Shown here one piece after another: positions 7,366-16,019 of a stretch of DNA of 64,000 nt. Origin of the DNA: Rikenellaceae bacterium (lineage in GTDB: Bacteria > Bacteroidota > Bacteroidia > Bacteroidales > Rikenellaceae); assembly GCA_015060005.1 (NCBI GenBank), contig SUZI01000002.1:406177-470176 (forward strand), in the 5' to 3' direction. Below the pieces are notes generated by a model. That model ran no database searches. It was not told the DNA's origin and saw only the letters and a program-made list of their open reading frames with translations. The position numbers were made by a program, and so were the translations under genes. Within the stretch, counting starts at the first letter, position 1, and the number at the start of each line of letters is the position of its first letter.

Positions 7366-8904
7366 ATGAAATTCGTAAAGATGCTTTTTTTGGCGTTGGC
7401 ACTTGTTGTCGCCAACTACGCCTGCACGGAGAAAAATGAGGAGCCACAACAGGAGATTCCCGACACTCCAGATACTCCAGACACTCCCGATGAGCCCGAC
7501 ACACCAGATACTCCCGACGAGCCTGACACACCTTCGGTGCCTGTCATCTCGCTGAGTAAGACTACATTGGAGTTTAAGGCTGACGGTGAGACTCAATACA
7601 TAAGCTACGAGGTGGAAAACCCTGCGGAGGGCGAGAGCCTGGTGGCGGAGGAGAGTGCCGATTGGCTTGCGGTGAGCGTCAACAGCGATGCAGTACGCCT
7701 TACCGCCGAGAAGAACACTGCTACCGAGCAGCGTTCGGCAGAGGTCCGCTTCACATACGGCGAGGCGGAGGCTGTGGTGGTGTCAGTACGACAGGAGGCG
7801 GCAGAGCCTGTGCCTGCGGGGATGACATTTGAGCTTAACTTCTCGGATATTGCCCATTCGAACTTCACATTGCAGATTATACCTTCGGATGCAAACAAGA
7901 CATTCTACTTTGCAACGATGGAGAAGAGCCTCTATGATACATTCGAGAGTGAGGAGGCTATATATGAGTATGAGATGCAGCGTATGCGAGAGTTGGCAGA
8001 GGATAGCCATCTGACATTCAAGGAGCTTTTAGAGAGTCAGATTTACAAGGGCGAGAAGTGGCAGGCGGTGAATAATCTGAAGCCGCTGACGGAGTATGTG
8101 TCGTTTGCCTTTGGACTGACCGCCAATGCAGAGCGTACAAGTGGCATATCGGCAAACAGTGTTACAACCACCGTAGAGCCTTTGGTCGATATGGATTTCG
8201 ACATCAGCCTTACTGAGGATGATTTGACAATATATATCACTATAAAGCCGGCGAACAAGAAGCAGCCATATCGCTGGAATCTATATACCGCTGCCGACAT
8301 TGCACGATTGGAGCAGACGTATGGCTGTGAGGGCGTTGAGGCGGTATATCAGCGTGAGGTGGAAGCCGAGGTAGAGGCCCTCGTGGGTAGTGGTACATCA
8401 CTCGAAGAGTACTACTCGACATTTACCAACAAGGGCTCAATTTACAATATGGAGTGGGGCTGCGACGCTGAAACAACCTACTATATCGTTGCTACGGCTC
8501 TCAACGAGAGTTGTAAGCCAGGAAAGGTTACCGTATTTGAGCACACGACAGCTGCCGAGGCTCCTCTGTACTCCGATAATGAGATTGAGGTGGAGTTGAG
8601 CAACCCTTCGGCTACTGGTATGCAGGTAACGGGCTCGGCAACCAATATGGACCCATATCTGGTGATGGTGCTGCCAACGGAGATATGTGAGGCATACGAG
8701 GATGAGGCTCTTGTGGAGTATATCCTTACGACATACTCTGCGGAGGTGCTCGAGGATAACACATACGAGGGTAGCTTTGCCGGTTACGAGTCGGGATTGA
8801 CACCTGCAACAGAGTATACTTGCGTGGGTTTTGGATTTAAGAATGGAGTCAGGACAACCGAATATGTGGCTCGCTCTGCATCGCTGTCGACGTTGGCAGA
8901 GTAG
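7366..8904 (+). CDS. BACON-domain surface lipoprotein
   Basis: 512 residues. A signal peptide with lipobox (VVANYAC) is followed by a TPDTPDEPDTP-type linker at residues ~29-60. Next is a BACON-like beta-sandwich (ISLSKTTLEFKADGE, ADWLAVSV). Three units of similar ending (SANSVTTTVEP, KVTVFEHTTAAEAP, VARSASLSTL) follow, which look like fibronectin-III-like repeats with the phrase LKPLTEY or LTPATEY. Such proteins are exposed on the Bacteroidetes surface and often bind glycans or mucin. No enzymatic motif is visible. Confidence 0.8.
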   Translation: MKFVKMLFLALALVVANYACTEKNEEPQQEIPDTPDTPDTPDEPDTPDTPDEPDTPSVPVISLSKTTLEFKADGETQYISYEVENPAEGESLVAEESADWLAVSVNSDAVRLTAEKNTATEQRSAEVRFTYGEAEAVVVSVRQEAAEPVPAGMTFELNFSDIAHSNFTLQIIPSDANKTFYFATMEKSLYDTFESEEAIYEYEMQRMRELAEDSHLTFKELLESQIYKGEKWQAVNNLKPLTEYVSFAFGLTANAERTSGISANSVTTTVEPLVDMDFDISLTEDDLTIYITIKPANKKQPYRWNLYTAADIARLEQTYGCEGVEAVYQREVEAEVEALVGSGTSLEEYYSTFTNKGSIYNMEWGCDAETTYYIVATALNESCKPGKVTVFEHTTAAEAPLYSDNEIEVELSNPSATGMQVTGSATNMDPYLVMVLPTEICEAYEDEALVEYILTTYSAEVLEDNTYEGSFAGYESGLTPATEYTCVGFGFKNGVRTTEYVARSASLSTLAE

Positions 8905-8930
8905 GGTAGAGTAGTTGAAAATTATCGTGA

Positions 8931-8973
8931 GGTAGGCGTGTGCTAACATTTGTTGGCAACGCCTATCTTTTTT
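8931..8973 (+). terminator. Terminator of the BACON lipoprotein gene
   Basis: GGTAGGCGT (8931-8939) pairs with ACGCCTATC (8959-8967), continued inward by TGCTAAC/GTTGGCA, then a T-run to 8973. Confidence 0.8.
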
Positions 8974-9079
8974 GCTTATGCAACTATCAGTTTTTTGAAT
9001 TGTTTTTTGTTGTATAGGGCAGCAATGTGCATTTTCTTTGCAGTAGATAAAACAGAAAACATTAAAACAGAGAATCGAT

Positions 9080-9850
9080 ATGAAACAATATTTTAATCTT
9101 CAGGGACAGGTTGCAGTCGTTACGGGTGCATCGACAGGTTTGGGACTTCAGATGGCAAAGGCATTGGCTAACCAGGGGGCTAATCTGGTGCTGCTCGCTC
9201 GCCGAATGAATCTTTTGGAGGCTAATGCGGAATCTATAAGCCGCGAGTATGGTGTGGAGGTGTTGCCTCTGCAGTGCGACATAACAGTTACGGAGCAGGT
9301 GAAGGCGGCTGTGGCTGCCACGATGGAGCGTTTTGGTAAGATAGATATCCTCATAAACAATGCCGGTACGGGAGCAGTAGCCCCTGCCGAAGAGATTACC
9401 GACGAGCAGTTTAAGCACGAGATGGAGGTAGACCTCTTCGGCACGTTTGTGTGTGCCCGCGAGGTGGGTAAGGAGATGATAAAGGCAGGCTATGGTCGTA
9501 TAATAAACATAGCTTCGATGTATGGTCTGGTGGGTAATATGATAGCCGGATGCTCACCCTACCACGCAGCAAAGGGCGGTGTAGTAAACCTGACACGTGC
9601 CTTAGCTGCCGAGTGGGGTAAGTATGGCATTACGGTAAATAGTATCTGCCCGGGATATTTCTATACCGACCTGACCACAGCGACCCTCGATAGCGACTAT
9701 TTCCAGTCGATAGCCAAGCGTAGCATACCTCTGGAGCGATATGGTCGTGAGGGCGAGCTCGACACCTGTGCTCTGTTCCTCGCATCGCCTATGAGTACCT
9801 ATGTGAATGGTCAGAATATAGCTGTCGATGGTGGCTACACAAGCATCTAA
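9080..9850 (+). CDS. SDR family oxidoreductase, gluconate 5-dehydrogenase-like
   Basis: 256 residues. VVTGASTGLGLQMAKAL is the Rossmann glycine motif, LINNAGTG the NNAG motif, and YHAAKGG the catalytic Tyr-Lys. The ending NGQNIAVDGGYTSI is typical of the gluconate 5-dehydrogenase/3-oxoacyl reductase branch. It probably reduces a keto-sugar acid, but SDR substrates cannot be set from sequence alone. It is convergent with panE, with 4 bp between stops. Confidence 0.85.
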   Translation: MKQYFNLQGQVAVVTGASTGLGLQMAKALANQGANLVLLARRMNLLEANAESISREYGVEVLPLQCDITVTEQVKAAVAATMERFGKIDILINNAGTGAVAPAEEITDEQFKHEMEVDLFGTFVCAREVGKEMIKAGYGRIINIASMYGLVGNMIAGCSPYHAAKGGVVNLTRALAAEWGKYGITVNSICPGYFYTDLTTATLDSDYFQSIAKRSIPLERYGREGELDTCALFLASPMSTYVNGQNIAVDGGYTSI

Positions 9851-9854
9851 ACGA

Positions 9855-10859
9855 CTACTCAAAATACTTTAAGTTGTCAAAACTTGGGCTCAATTCGCCC
9901 CGCTCTATGCGATGGATGATGTCAACTACGCGATCATTCATCGGGGTGGGGCAGCCTACTTTACGACCAAAGGCTGAGACTGCTCCGTTGATGGCATCGA
10001 CCTCAGTGAGCTTGCCCTTCTCCAAGTCCTGCAACATACTCGCCTTGAGAGCGGCGTGCTTGCGGATAGCGATGGGGATGATGAAGAAAGAGAAAGCCTT
10101 CTTCAGAGCATTATTATAGTCCAGCAGTTTGACTATATCCTTGCCCTGCACAGGTTCTATGCGGATGCCACCCGCCTTGCACACGTCGATACACTCCTTG
10201 ATAAGAGCTTGTACGATGCGGCGTGATGCCTTGGGCTTTGCAGCCTCGCCAAAGGTGCAACCCAGCACCGCACTCATACCCGAAAAAGAGGCGTTGATGA
10301 GCAGCTTACTCCAGCGTGTACCGATGAAGTTCTCCTCGATATCGACCTTACCCATAAGCTCAAGGAGCTGCTTGACCTTATCGAAATGGCGGTTGCGTGT
10401 GGTAGATATGCTGCCGAGCGAGAAAGATAGTGCATCGGGAGAGCTCGTGAGCTCACATACGCCAGCTCGCTGCATAGTAGCTCCCCACGCAACAGTGCAG
10501 CCCATGACACGCTCCTCGCCTATGATATCGGCTATCTGCAACTCGGGAAGTCCGTTCTGGAATGTTACCAACACGCCATCCTCGGCGAGAAAATCTTTGA
10601 GCATGGCGACGACCTCGGCATTGTGTTGCTGTTTGGTCATCAGAAAGACTATATCATATTTACCACTCATCTCGGCAGGGGTGTAAGCCACTACGGGCTG
10701 CACAAATTGCACCGTTCCGATGATGTGTGCACCCTGCGTCTGCAACGCCTCGACGTGGGCTTTGTTGCGGTTGATAAGTTCTATCTTCTCGCCTCCGCGG
10801 CTTATATAGGCTCCAAGAATAGTTCCCAAAGAGCCTGCTCCATATATTGCTACTCGCAT
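9855..10859 (-). CDS. panE: 2-dehydropantoate 2-reductase (ketopantoate reductase)
   Basis: 334 residues. The N-terminus MRVAIYGAGSLGTILGA is the NADPH-binding motif, and KLLINASFSGMSAVLG is in the C-terminal catalytic domain (conserved Lys, Asn and Ser). It converts ketopantoate to pantoate for CoA synthesis. It follows marR on the same strand after 58 AT-rich bp with no -7 box I can recognise. The first ~85 bases of the gene have a decayed copy at 13900-13984, on the far side of the marR/CoA-disulfide reductase pair. Confidence 0.88.
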   Translation of the reverse strand: MRVAIYGAGSLGTILGAYISRGGEKIELINRNKAHVEALQTQGAHIIGTVQFVQPVVAYTPAEMSGKYDIVFLMTKQQHNAEVVAMLKDFLAEDGVLVTFQNGLPELQIADIIGEERVMGCTVAWGATMQRAGVCELTSSPDALSFSLGSISTTRNRHFDKVKQLLELMGKVDIEENFIGTRWSKLLINASFSGMSAVLGCTFGEAAKPKASRRIVQALIKECIDVCKAGGIRIEPVQGKDIVKLLDYNNALKKAFSFFIIPIAIRKHAALKASMLQDLEKGKLTEVDAINGAVSAFGRKVGCPTPMNDRVVDIIHRIERGELSPSFDNLKYFE

Positions 10860-10917
10860 AATATTCTCTTATATTTTATATTTATATTTGTCTTTATATT
10901 TTACACTTATACATCTA

Positions 10918-11271
10918 TTAAAATAGAGGTTTCAACAAATCGGGAATATTAAACTCATAATCCTTAAGTTTCTGGAGGTAGTCTTGTCCCGATTTTGTGA
11001 GGGAGAGATACACTTGGCGTTTATCTTGCTCGCCCATTTGTCGATCAATTAACCCTCGCTGCTCCAATGCTCCTATAACTTTTGAGGCATTGGATGGACG
11101 TAGTCCCGTACATTCTGATATATGCGAAGCTGTAACTCTCTGGTAGCCAACGGCACACAGCACCATTGCCTCATTAAGAGAGACATCGTGGGTTTGTAGT
11201 AGCTTGTGCTCAAAATCTGCGAGAGCCAACATCAACTCTCTCATAACACAGATACACTTTACTTTCTCCAT
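10918..11271 (-). CDS. MarR-family transcriptional regulator
   Basis: 117 residues, somewhat short for MarR. The winged helix-turn-helix is clear: VTASHISECTGLRPSNASKVIGALEQRGLIDR, then the wing with MGEQDKRQVYLSLTKSG (the conserved DKR). The first ~30 residues include several Cys (KCICVMRE) that could sense redox or sulfur state. The ATG lies 17 nt after the CoA-disulfide reductase stop, so the two are one transcript and autoregulation through the palindromes upstream is likely. Confidence 0.88.
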   Translation of the reverse strand: MEKVKCICVMRELMLALADFEHKLLQTHDVSLNEAMVLCAVGYQRVTASHISECTGLRPSNASKVIGALEQRGLIDRQMGEQDKRQVYLSLTKSGQDYLQKLKDYEFNIPDLLKPLF

Positions 11272-11279
11272 TTTATTAC

Positions 11280-11294
11280 ATATAGTTTCTATAT
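11280..11294. promoter_or_regulatory. Candidate MarR operator between the reductase and marR
   Basis: ATATAG-TTT-CTATAT is a perfect palindrome spanning the reductase stop codon and the short gap before marR. The same half-sites occur at 13813-13836 and 13891-13912. Confidence 0.4.
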
Positions 11295-13751
11295 AAACAA
11301 ATTGACGTTAGACTCATCAGCCCTCTGCATATAGGTAGCGACACCGCCAATATTCACCTCATCAAGTAACTCCTCACGCTTGACGCCCATCACATCCATC
11401 GACATCTGACAAGCAATAAACTCGACACCATTGTCGATAGCCTGCTGTCGAAGGCTCTCCAATGAATCTACACCCTTTTTCTTCATCAAATGACGCATCA
11501 TCTTGGCACCAATACCCAACATATTGAGCTTCGATAGCGACAATTTTGTCGAGTCGGAAGGCAACATCCAGCCAAACATCTTACCCCAGAAATCCTTTTT
11601 GACCTTTGGCTTATGACTCTTCTTAATAGTATTCAAGCCCCAGAAAGTAAAGAATATAGATACTTTTTGACCTGTGGCTGCAGCACCATTTGCCAACACA
11701 AAGGTAGCTAAAGTTTTGTCAAGGTCGTCGCTAAAAAGGATAAAAGTTTTACCCTTGGCTCCATTCGTCGGCTGCTGGTTGATGTCGGAGCGAGGTGCAG
11801 ATTTCTCAATTATGACGTGATAGATGCCATTCTCAGAGCGTTTGTCTATAAATTTATGCCCCGTTGTTTTGCACCAAGCCTCGGCGTCGCCAGGAAAGCC
11901 TGCATCGGTTGCAAGCAGCTCTAAACGCTCTCCAGGGAGGAGAGGCTCGATAGATTTTTTTAATTTAAGGATAGGTCCCGGACACTGAATACCGCACGCA
12001 TCAACTCTTACAGTGTTGGTGGTGCAGCAGCCAGAGTTGTTTCCTCCACCACAGCCTTCGGCTCTCTCTTCAGCAGCGGAGGGAACGGGTTGTGTCGCAG
12101 CCTCATAGGTTTTCAATCCACCAATTAAGTTACGAACATCTTTGTATCCGTTTTCTTTCAAGATGTTTGATGCCAAGTAACCACGTAAGCCTACCCCGCA
12201 AAAGAGATATACAGCCTTGTCAGATGGTATCTCGCCCATACGTTCGCGTAACTCATCCAATGGGATGTTGATTGCACCCGGGATGCTACCCAGAGATGCC
12301 TCATCGGCTGTTCTCACATCCACCAATGTCGCTACTGACCTGTCAGCCTCCAACATCTCTCTCCAATACAGCGGTGTCATCTTGCCACTGAGAATGTTAC
12401 CTGCTACATATCCCGAAATGGCTACGGGGTCCTTCGCAGAAGAGAATGGTGGAGCATAGGCGTGCTCCAGACGAGTCAAATGCTCGACGCTCAATCCCTG
12501 CTTGATAAAGAGTGCATACTGGTCTATACGCTTATCTACACCGTCGTAGCCCACTATCTGTGCACCATAGAGGCGTCCGTCAGTTGGTGAGAATGTAATC
12601 TTTATATCCATCTGCACCGCTCCTGGGTAATAGCCAGCGTGCGAGCCAGAGTGAATAGTGGCTGTGAGATAGGGAATCTGCATCTGCTTGAGTCGCTTTG
12701 CAGCAAGTCCCGTTGCCGCTACCGTCATATCGAAAACTTTAGCTATGGATGTGCCAATAGAGCCTTCGTACCTCTGTTTGTTGCCAAATACGATGTTATC
12801 AGCAACTATTCTTGCTTGACGATTGGCTGGACCAGCAAGGAAGTTCAGCCAAGGTTTCCCCGTTATAGGATGAGGAAACTCAATGGCATCGCCCACAGCA
12901 TAGATATGCTCATCGGAGGTTTGCAGATATTCGTTCACATAGATACCTCGCATCTCTCCTATCTTTAGACCAGCATCTTCAGCCAATGAGGTCTGAGCCC
13001 TAACACCAATAGACAGTAATACCATATCAGCCTCCAGCGTAATACCTGACTTGAAATTAACCTTCAATCCCTCGTTGTCGCGGGCAAAGGACTCTACAGC
13101 CTGCTCCAAATAGAGCTGCACACCCTTCTCGAGAAGGTGCTGATGGACTATCGACGCCATAGAGAAGTCAATAGGTCCCATAACTTGGTTTGCCATCTCC
13201 ACAACCATCACCTGTGCACCTGCGTGATGTAGATTTTCAGCCATCTCCAACCCGATAAATCCTCCACCAACAATCACTGCTCGCTTAACATCGTTATGCT
13301 GAATGTAGCTCTTTATCCTGTCGGTATCGGCAACATTGCGTAGCGTGAAGATGCCTTCACTATCGATGCCAGGGAGGGGAGGACGTACGGGCGACGCACC
13401 AGGCGAAAGCAACAGTTTATCATACGTCTCGGTATATTCTTGTCCGTCGGCAGTACGCACATGAACCAACTTTGATTGAGCGTCAATGCGAATGACCTCG
13501 CTATTCACACGTACATCAATATTAAACCGCTTACCAAAGGCTTCGGGTGTCTGTACAAATAGCCTGTCTCGCTCCTCTATTACTCCACCTATGTAATATG
13601 GTAAACCACAATTGGCATAGGAGATATGCTCCCCCTTTTCAAAAAGAATAATCTGAGCACGCTCTGTGTTGCGACGAATACGTGCTGCTGCGGTAGCTCC
13701 GCCAGCCACGCCACCTACGATTAGGTACTTGGGAATTGAGTTTGTAGCCAT
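11289..13751 (-). CDS. CoA-disulfide reductase-like flavoprotein fused to rhodanese, TusA and DsrE domains
   Basis: 820 residues in four parts. (1) Residues ~1-450 are an FAD/NAD(P)H pyridine-nucleotide-disulfide oxidoreductase with GGVAGGATAAARIRR and redox Cys48 in ANCGLPYYIGG, as in CoA-disulfide reductase. (2) At ~455-560 is a rhodanese domain with active loop FCGVGLRGY. (3) At ~575-650 is a TusA/SirA domain with CGIQCPGPILKLKK. (4) From ~665 to the end is a DsrE2-like domain (FILFSDDLDKTLATF, SIFFTFWGLN). The set suggests reduction of CoA-persulfide or disulfide and relay of sulfane sulfur between domains. It heads a unit with marR and probably panE. Confidence 0.9.
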   Translation of the reverse strand: MATNSIPKYLIVGGVAGGATAAARIRRNTERAQIILFEKGEHISYANCGLPYYIGGVIEERDRLFVQTPEAFGKRFNIDVRVNSEVIRIDAQSKLVHVRTADGQEYTETYDKLLLSPGASPVRPPLPGIDSEGIFTLRNVADTDRIKSYIQHNDVKRAVIVGGGFIGLEMAENLHHAGAQVMVVEMANQVMGPIDFSMASIVHQHLLEKGVQLYLEQAVESFARDNEGLKVNFKSGITLEADMVLLSIGVRAQTSLAEDAGLKIGEMRGIYVNEYLQTSDEHIYAVGDAIEFPHPITGKPWLNFLAGPANRQARIVADNIVFGNKQRYEGSIGTSIAKVFDMTVAATGLAAKRLKQMQIPYLTATIHSGSHAGYYPGAVQMDIKITFSPTDGRLYGAQIVGYDGVDKRIDQYALFIKQGLSVEHLTRLEHAYAPPFSSAKDPVAISGYVAGNILSGKMTPLYWREMLEADRSVATLVDVRTADEASLGSIPGAINIPLDELRERMGEIPSDKAVYLFCGVGLRGYLASNILKENGYKDVRNLIGGLKTYEAATQPVPSAAEERAEGCGGGNNSGCCTTNTVRVDACGIQCPGPILKLKKSIEPLLPGERLELLATDAGFPGDAEAWCKTTGHKFIDKRSENGIYHVIIEKSAPRSDINQQPTNGAKGKTFILFSDDLDKTLATFVLANGAAATGQKVSIFFTFWGLNTIKKSHKPKVKKDFWGKMFGWMLPSDSTKLSLSKLNMLGIGAKMMRHLMKKKGVDSLESLRQQAIDNGVEFIACQMSMDVMGVKREELLDEVNIGGVATYMQRADESNVNLFI

Positions 13752-13810
13752 ATTAAGTAGTTTTAAGGTTATTATTATCGTTTTATTATCACTCTTATCG
13801 TTTCTTGCTG

Positions 13811-13860
13811 CAAATATAGTGTTTATTTTCTATATTACAATATTTCCATTGGAAAATATT
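13811..13860 (-). promoter_or_regulatory. Promoter and overlapping palindromes upstream of the CoA-disulfide reductase gene
   Basis: On the minus strand: TTG (13840-13838), 19 bp, TATATTTG (13818-13811). The inverted repeat AATATAG-N10-CTATATT (13813-13836) covers the -7 region. A second imperfect palindrome, AATATTTCC-ATT-GGAAAATATT (13839-13860), begins within the -33 box. Either could be the operator for the MarR protein encoded downstream. Confidence 0.65.
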
Positions 13861-13890
13861 AAATAAAAAAATTATTCTTCATTTTTCAGG

Positions 13891-13912
13891 ATATAGTTTC
13901 AAGTCCTATATT
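13891..13912. promoter_or_regulatory. Third ATATAG/CTATAT palindrome
   Basis: ATATAG-N9-CTATATT, with the same half-sites as the two sites flanking the CoA-disulfide reductase gene. Its left half continues as ATATAGTTTC, identical to the site at 11280. Confidence 0.35.
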
Positions 13913-13984
13913 GCCTCGCACAGAGTGTATGCAGGCACCGAGAATCGCATCCAAAGAGCCAGCTCGATATATCGCTACTCGCAT
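13898..13984 (-). pseudogene. Ghost of a panE 5' end
   Basis: Read on the minus strand from the ATG at 13984, it encodes MRVAIYRAGSLDAILGA, compared with MRVAIYGAGSLGTILGA in intact panE. At DNA level 13933-13985 and 10809-10861 differ at about 9 of 53 positions by my alignment. Similarity fades after ~28 codons and the Rossmann glycines are damaged. It lies about 40 nt past the predicted transcription start of the reductase gene, in the opposite direction from it. Confidence 0.75.
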
Positions 13985-13997
13985 AGTATCTGTTATT

Positions 13998-14345
13998 TTA
14001 TAGTTTTACATCGTGTTCACTCTCTAAAAGCTGGCGTTTTCGTTCTAATTGTTCCCCCTCACGTTTGCCGTTGTAGCCTCCAAGAGAGCCGTCGGCAGCT
14101 ACCACGCGGTGGCAGGGGACGTCGGGTGCAAAAGGGTTGCGTCTGAGTGCCTGACCAACAGCCTGTGCACTGCGACAGCCGATGCGTCGAGCCAGCTCGC
14201 CATAGCTAATTGTAGTGCCAGCAGGGATGTTGAGTAACTCCAAATAGACCTTTCGCTGGAAAGATGTTATCTTATCGGAGCGTTGCACCATCTCTCGCAA
14301 TTGCGACAAATCGGTCTGACGTAGTGTAGAGGTGGGGTGTGGCAT
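13998..14345 (-). CDS. Small methylated-DNA-protein-cysteine methyltransferase family protein
   Basis: 115 residues from the ATG at 14345. It contains only the DNA-binding/catalytic domain of O6-alkylguanine-DNA alkyltransferase: IPAGTTISYGELARRIG, VGQALRRNPF, and the active-site PCHRVV with the acceptor Cys retained, then GSLGGYNG. It lacks the N-terminal RNase-H-like domain of full-length Ogt. The longer open frame upstream overlaps the preceding gene, so I chose the ATG 12 nt after that gene's stop. Confidence 0.85.
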   Translation of the reverse strand: MPHPTSTLRQTDLSQLREMVQRSDKITSFQRKVYLELLNIPAGTTISYGELARRIGCRSAQAVGQALRRNPFAPDVPCHRVVAADGSLGGYNGKREGEQLERKRQLLESEHDVKL

Positions 14346-14356
14346 ATCAACAAACT

Positions 14357-14698
14357 TTACTTGAGATGATACTGCACTCCCGACTCCAAGATGGTGTTTA
14401 GTGCCTCGCCAAAACTGTATTCCACATCCGTAGGGGTGCTCTCGTAGGCTATGCCGCAACGCTCATCCAACAGCTGTGGCAACTCCGCAACACTCAGTCG
14501 AAAGAAGGCAGCCATAGAGCGAGTGTCGTCGCTGTCGACAATAGCCCGCTTGCAAAAGTTGCGGCGAGCATTACGCTCGTCCTCAAAGCTATACTCTACA
14601 ACTAACTCTCCAAAATCGTTAATGAGGGCATATACCGATGCTACAACCTCTAAATCGGCATCGGTCAGTGCTAAACATTGCTCGTTCGTGGTATCCAT
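14357..14698 (-). CDS. Hypothetical protein (113 aa), co-transcribed with the alkyltransferase
   Basis: I do not recognise a family. It is acidic, predicted mixed alpha/beta, and has no signal peptide or membrane segment; visible phrases are LEVVASVYALINDFGELVVEY and FFRLSVAELPQLLDERCGI. It is first in a two-gene unit with the alkyltransferase (11 nt apart) and has a good -7 box 50 bp upstream. Confidence 0.7.
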   Translation of the reverse strand: MDTTNEQCLALTDADLEVVASVYALINDFGELVVEYSFEDERNARRNFCKRAIVDSDDTRSMAAFFRLSVAELPQLLDERCGIAYESTPTDVEYSFGEALNTILESGVQYHLK

Positions 14699-14747
14699 AC
14701 AGCAAACTTATGAATTTTATGTCGTTGGGGATAATGTTTTCGTAACG

Positions 14748-14755
14748 CAAAGGTA
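14748..14755 (-). promoter_or_regulatory. Promoter -7 box for the 113-aa gene
   Basis: CAAAGGTA on the plus strand reads TACCTTTG on the minus strand. Confidence 0.55.
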
Positions 14756-14810
14756 GCAAAATACTTATAAAAAGCTGAGCCTATATAGCTATTGTTTACA
14801 ACTTCCGACA

Positions 14811-14847
14811 AAATATGGCGTGCCTCGATTTAGACACGCCATATTTT
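14811..14847. terminator. Terminator of the threonine dehydrogenase gene
   Basis: A 12-bp perfect stem AAATATGGCGTG / CACGCCATATTT lies 20 bp beyond the epimerase stop. T-rich flanks occur on both strands, so it may act in both directions. Confidence 0.75.
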
Positions 14848-14865
14848 ATGTGTGTTACAGGGTTA

Positions 14866-15822
14866 TTACCACTCTCGCTTGGTGAGTTTCTTGGTGATAG
14901 CCTTCAGCATATCTTCGGTCATAGAACTCAGGTCCCACTGTGGCTTCCAGCCCCACTCCTCACGAGCACACGTATCGTCGAGCTTATTAGGCCAGCTTTC
15001 GGCGATAGCCTGCTTGACAGGGTCAACATCGTAGACCATCTTAAAGTCGGGGAGATGCTTGCGAATCTCGGCATAGATACCCTCCGGAGTGAAACTCATA
15101 GATGCTATATTGAAGCTATTGCGGTGCTTGAGCTTCGCAGGGTCAGCCTCCATCAGCTCAACGCATGCACGCAGAGCATCGGGCATATACATCATATCCA
15201 TATATACATTGTCGGGCACAGGGCAGGTAAACTGCTCTCCCTTGACTGCCGAGTAGAAAATCTCGACAGCATAGTCGGTAGTACCTCCACCAGGGAGCGT
15301 AACGCTCGAGATGATACCAGGGAAACGTACCGAGCGGGTGTCAACACCATAGCGGGTGTGGTAGTAGTTGCCTAACAGCTCGCCTGCAACCTTACAAACG
15401 CCATACATAGTGTTTGGCTGCATAATGGTGTCTTGCGGAGTGTTGTCGCGAGGAAAATCGCCTCCAAAAGCACCAATAGACGATGGAGTGAAGAGAGCAC
15501 ACTCATACTCGCGAGCAATCTCGAGAGAATTGTTCAGGGCACCCATATTAATACTCCACGCAAGCGAAGGGTTCTTCTCGCCCGTAGCTGATAGCAGTGC
15601 TACGAGGTTGAAGATGGTGTCCACACCATACTTATGTACCACAAAAGCATATTTGCGAGGGTCTAACACATCGAGCTGAACAAAAGGACCACTCTCAGCC
15701 AGGAACTGCGAATGACGCAGGTCGGCTGCTACAACATTGCTCACACCATAAATACCACGCAGGTAAGTAGTCAACTCCGAACCAATCTGTCCGCCAGCAC
15801 CTGCCACAAGAATCTTCTTCAT
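14866..15822 (-). CDS. tdh: L-threonine 3-dehydrogenase, extended-SDR (epimerase) type
   Basis: 318 residues. VAGAGGQIGSELTTYLR is the NAD-binding motif, STGE-type contacts appear as LLSATGEKNP, and YGVCKVAGE holds the catalytic Tyr-Lys. RFPGIISSVTLPGGGTTDYA and MDMMYMPDALRACVELME are typical of the epimerase-like threonine dehydrogenases of Bacteroidetes. It oxidises threonine to 2-amino-3-ketobutyrate on the way to glycine. It stands alone with its own promoter and terminator. Confidence 0.88.
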   Translation of the reverse strand: MKKILVAGAGGQIGSELTTYLRGIYGVSNVVAADLRHSQFLAESGPFVQLDVLDPRKYAFVVHKYGVDTIFNLVALLSATGEKNPSLAWSINMGALNNSLEIAREYECALFTPSSIGAFGGDFPRDNTPQDTIMQPNTMYGVCKVAGELLGNYYHTRYGVDTRSVRFPGIISSVTLPGGGTTDYAVEIFYSAVKGEQFTCPVPDNVYMDMMYMPDALRACVELMEADPAKLKHRNSFNIASMSFTPEGIYAEIRKHLPDFKMVYDVDPVKQAIAESWPNKLDDTCAREEWGWKPQWDLSSMTEDMLKAITKKLTKREW

Positions 15823-15845
15823 AAAGGGAATAGTTTTGCTTTATA

Positions 15846-15853
15846 CAAAGGTA
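15846..15853 (-). promoter_or_regulatory. Promoter -7 box of tdh
   Basis: CAAAGGTA on the plus strand reads TACCTTTG on the minus strand, 24 bp before the ATG. Confidence 0.55.
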
Positions 15854-15954
15854 GTATTTTTTCGTAAAAGAAGTACTAAGCGGCGTAAAAATACGCCTTC
15901 GGAGGGACTAAAAATTGAAAAAGTAAATATTTTTGAAAAATTTTTGCGGAAAAT

Positions 15955-15985
15955 TTTGCAGAATAAAATATTTGCCATATATTTG
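15955..15985 (+). promoter_or_regulatory. Promoter of tRNA-Gly
   Basis: TTTG (15955-15958), 19 bp, TATATTTG (15978-15985), 35 bp before the tRNA 5' end. Confidence 0.75.
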
Positions 15986-16019
15986 CACTCGCAATCAGGA
16001 AAAATGGTTGCGACATAAT

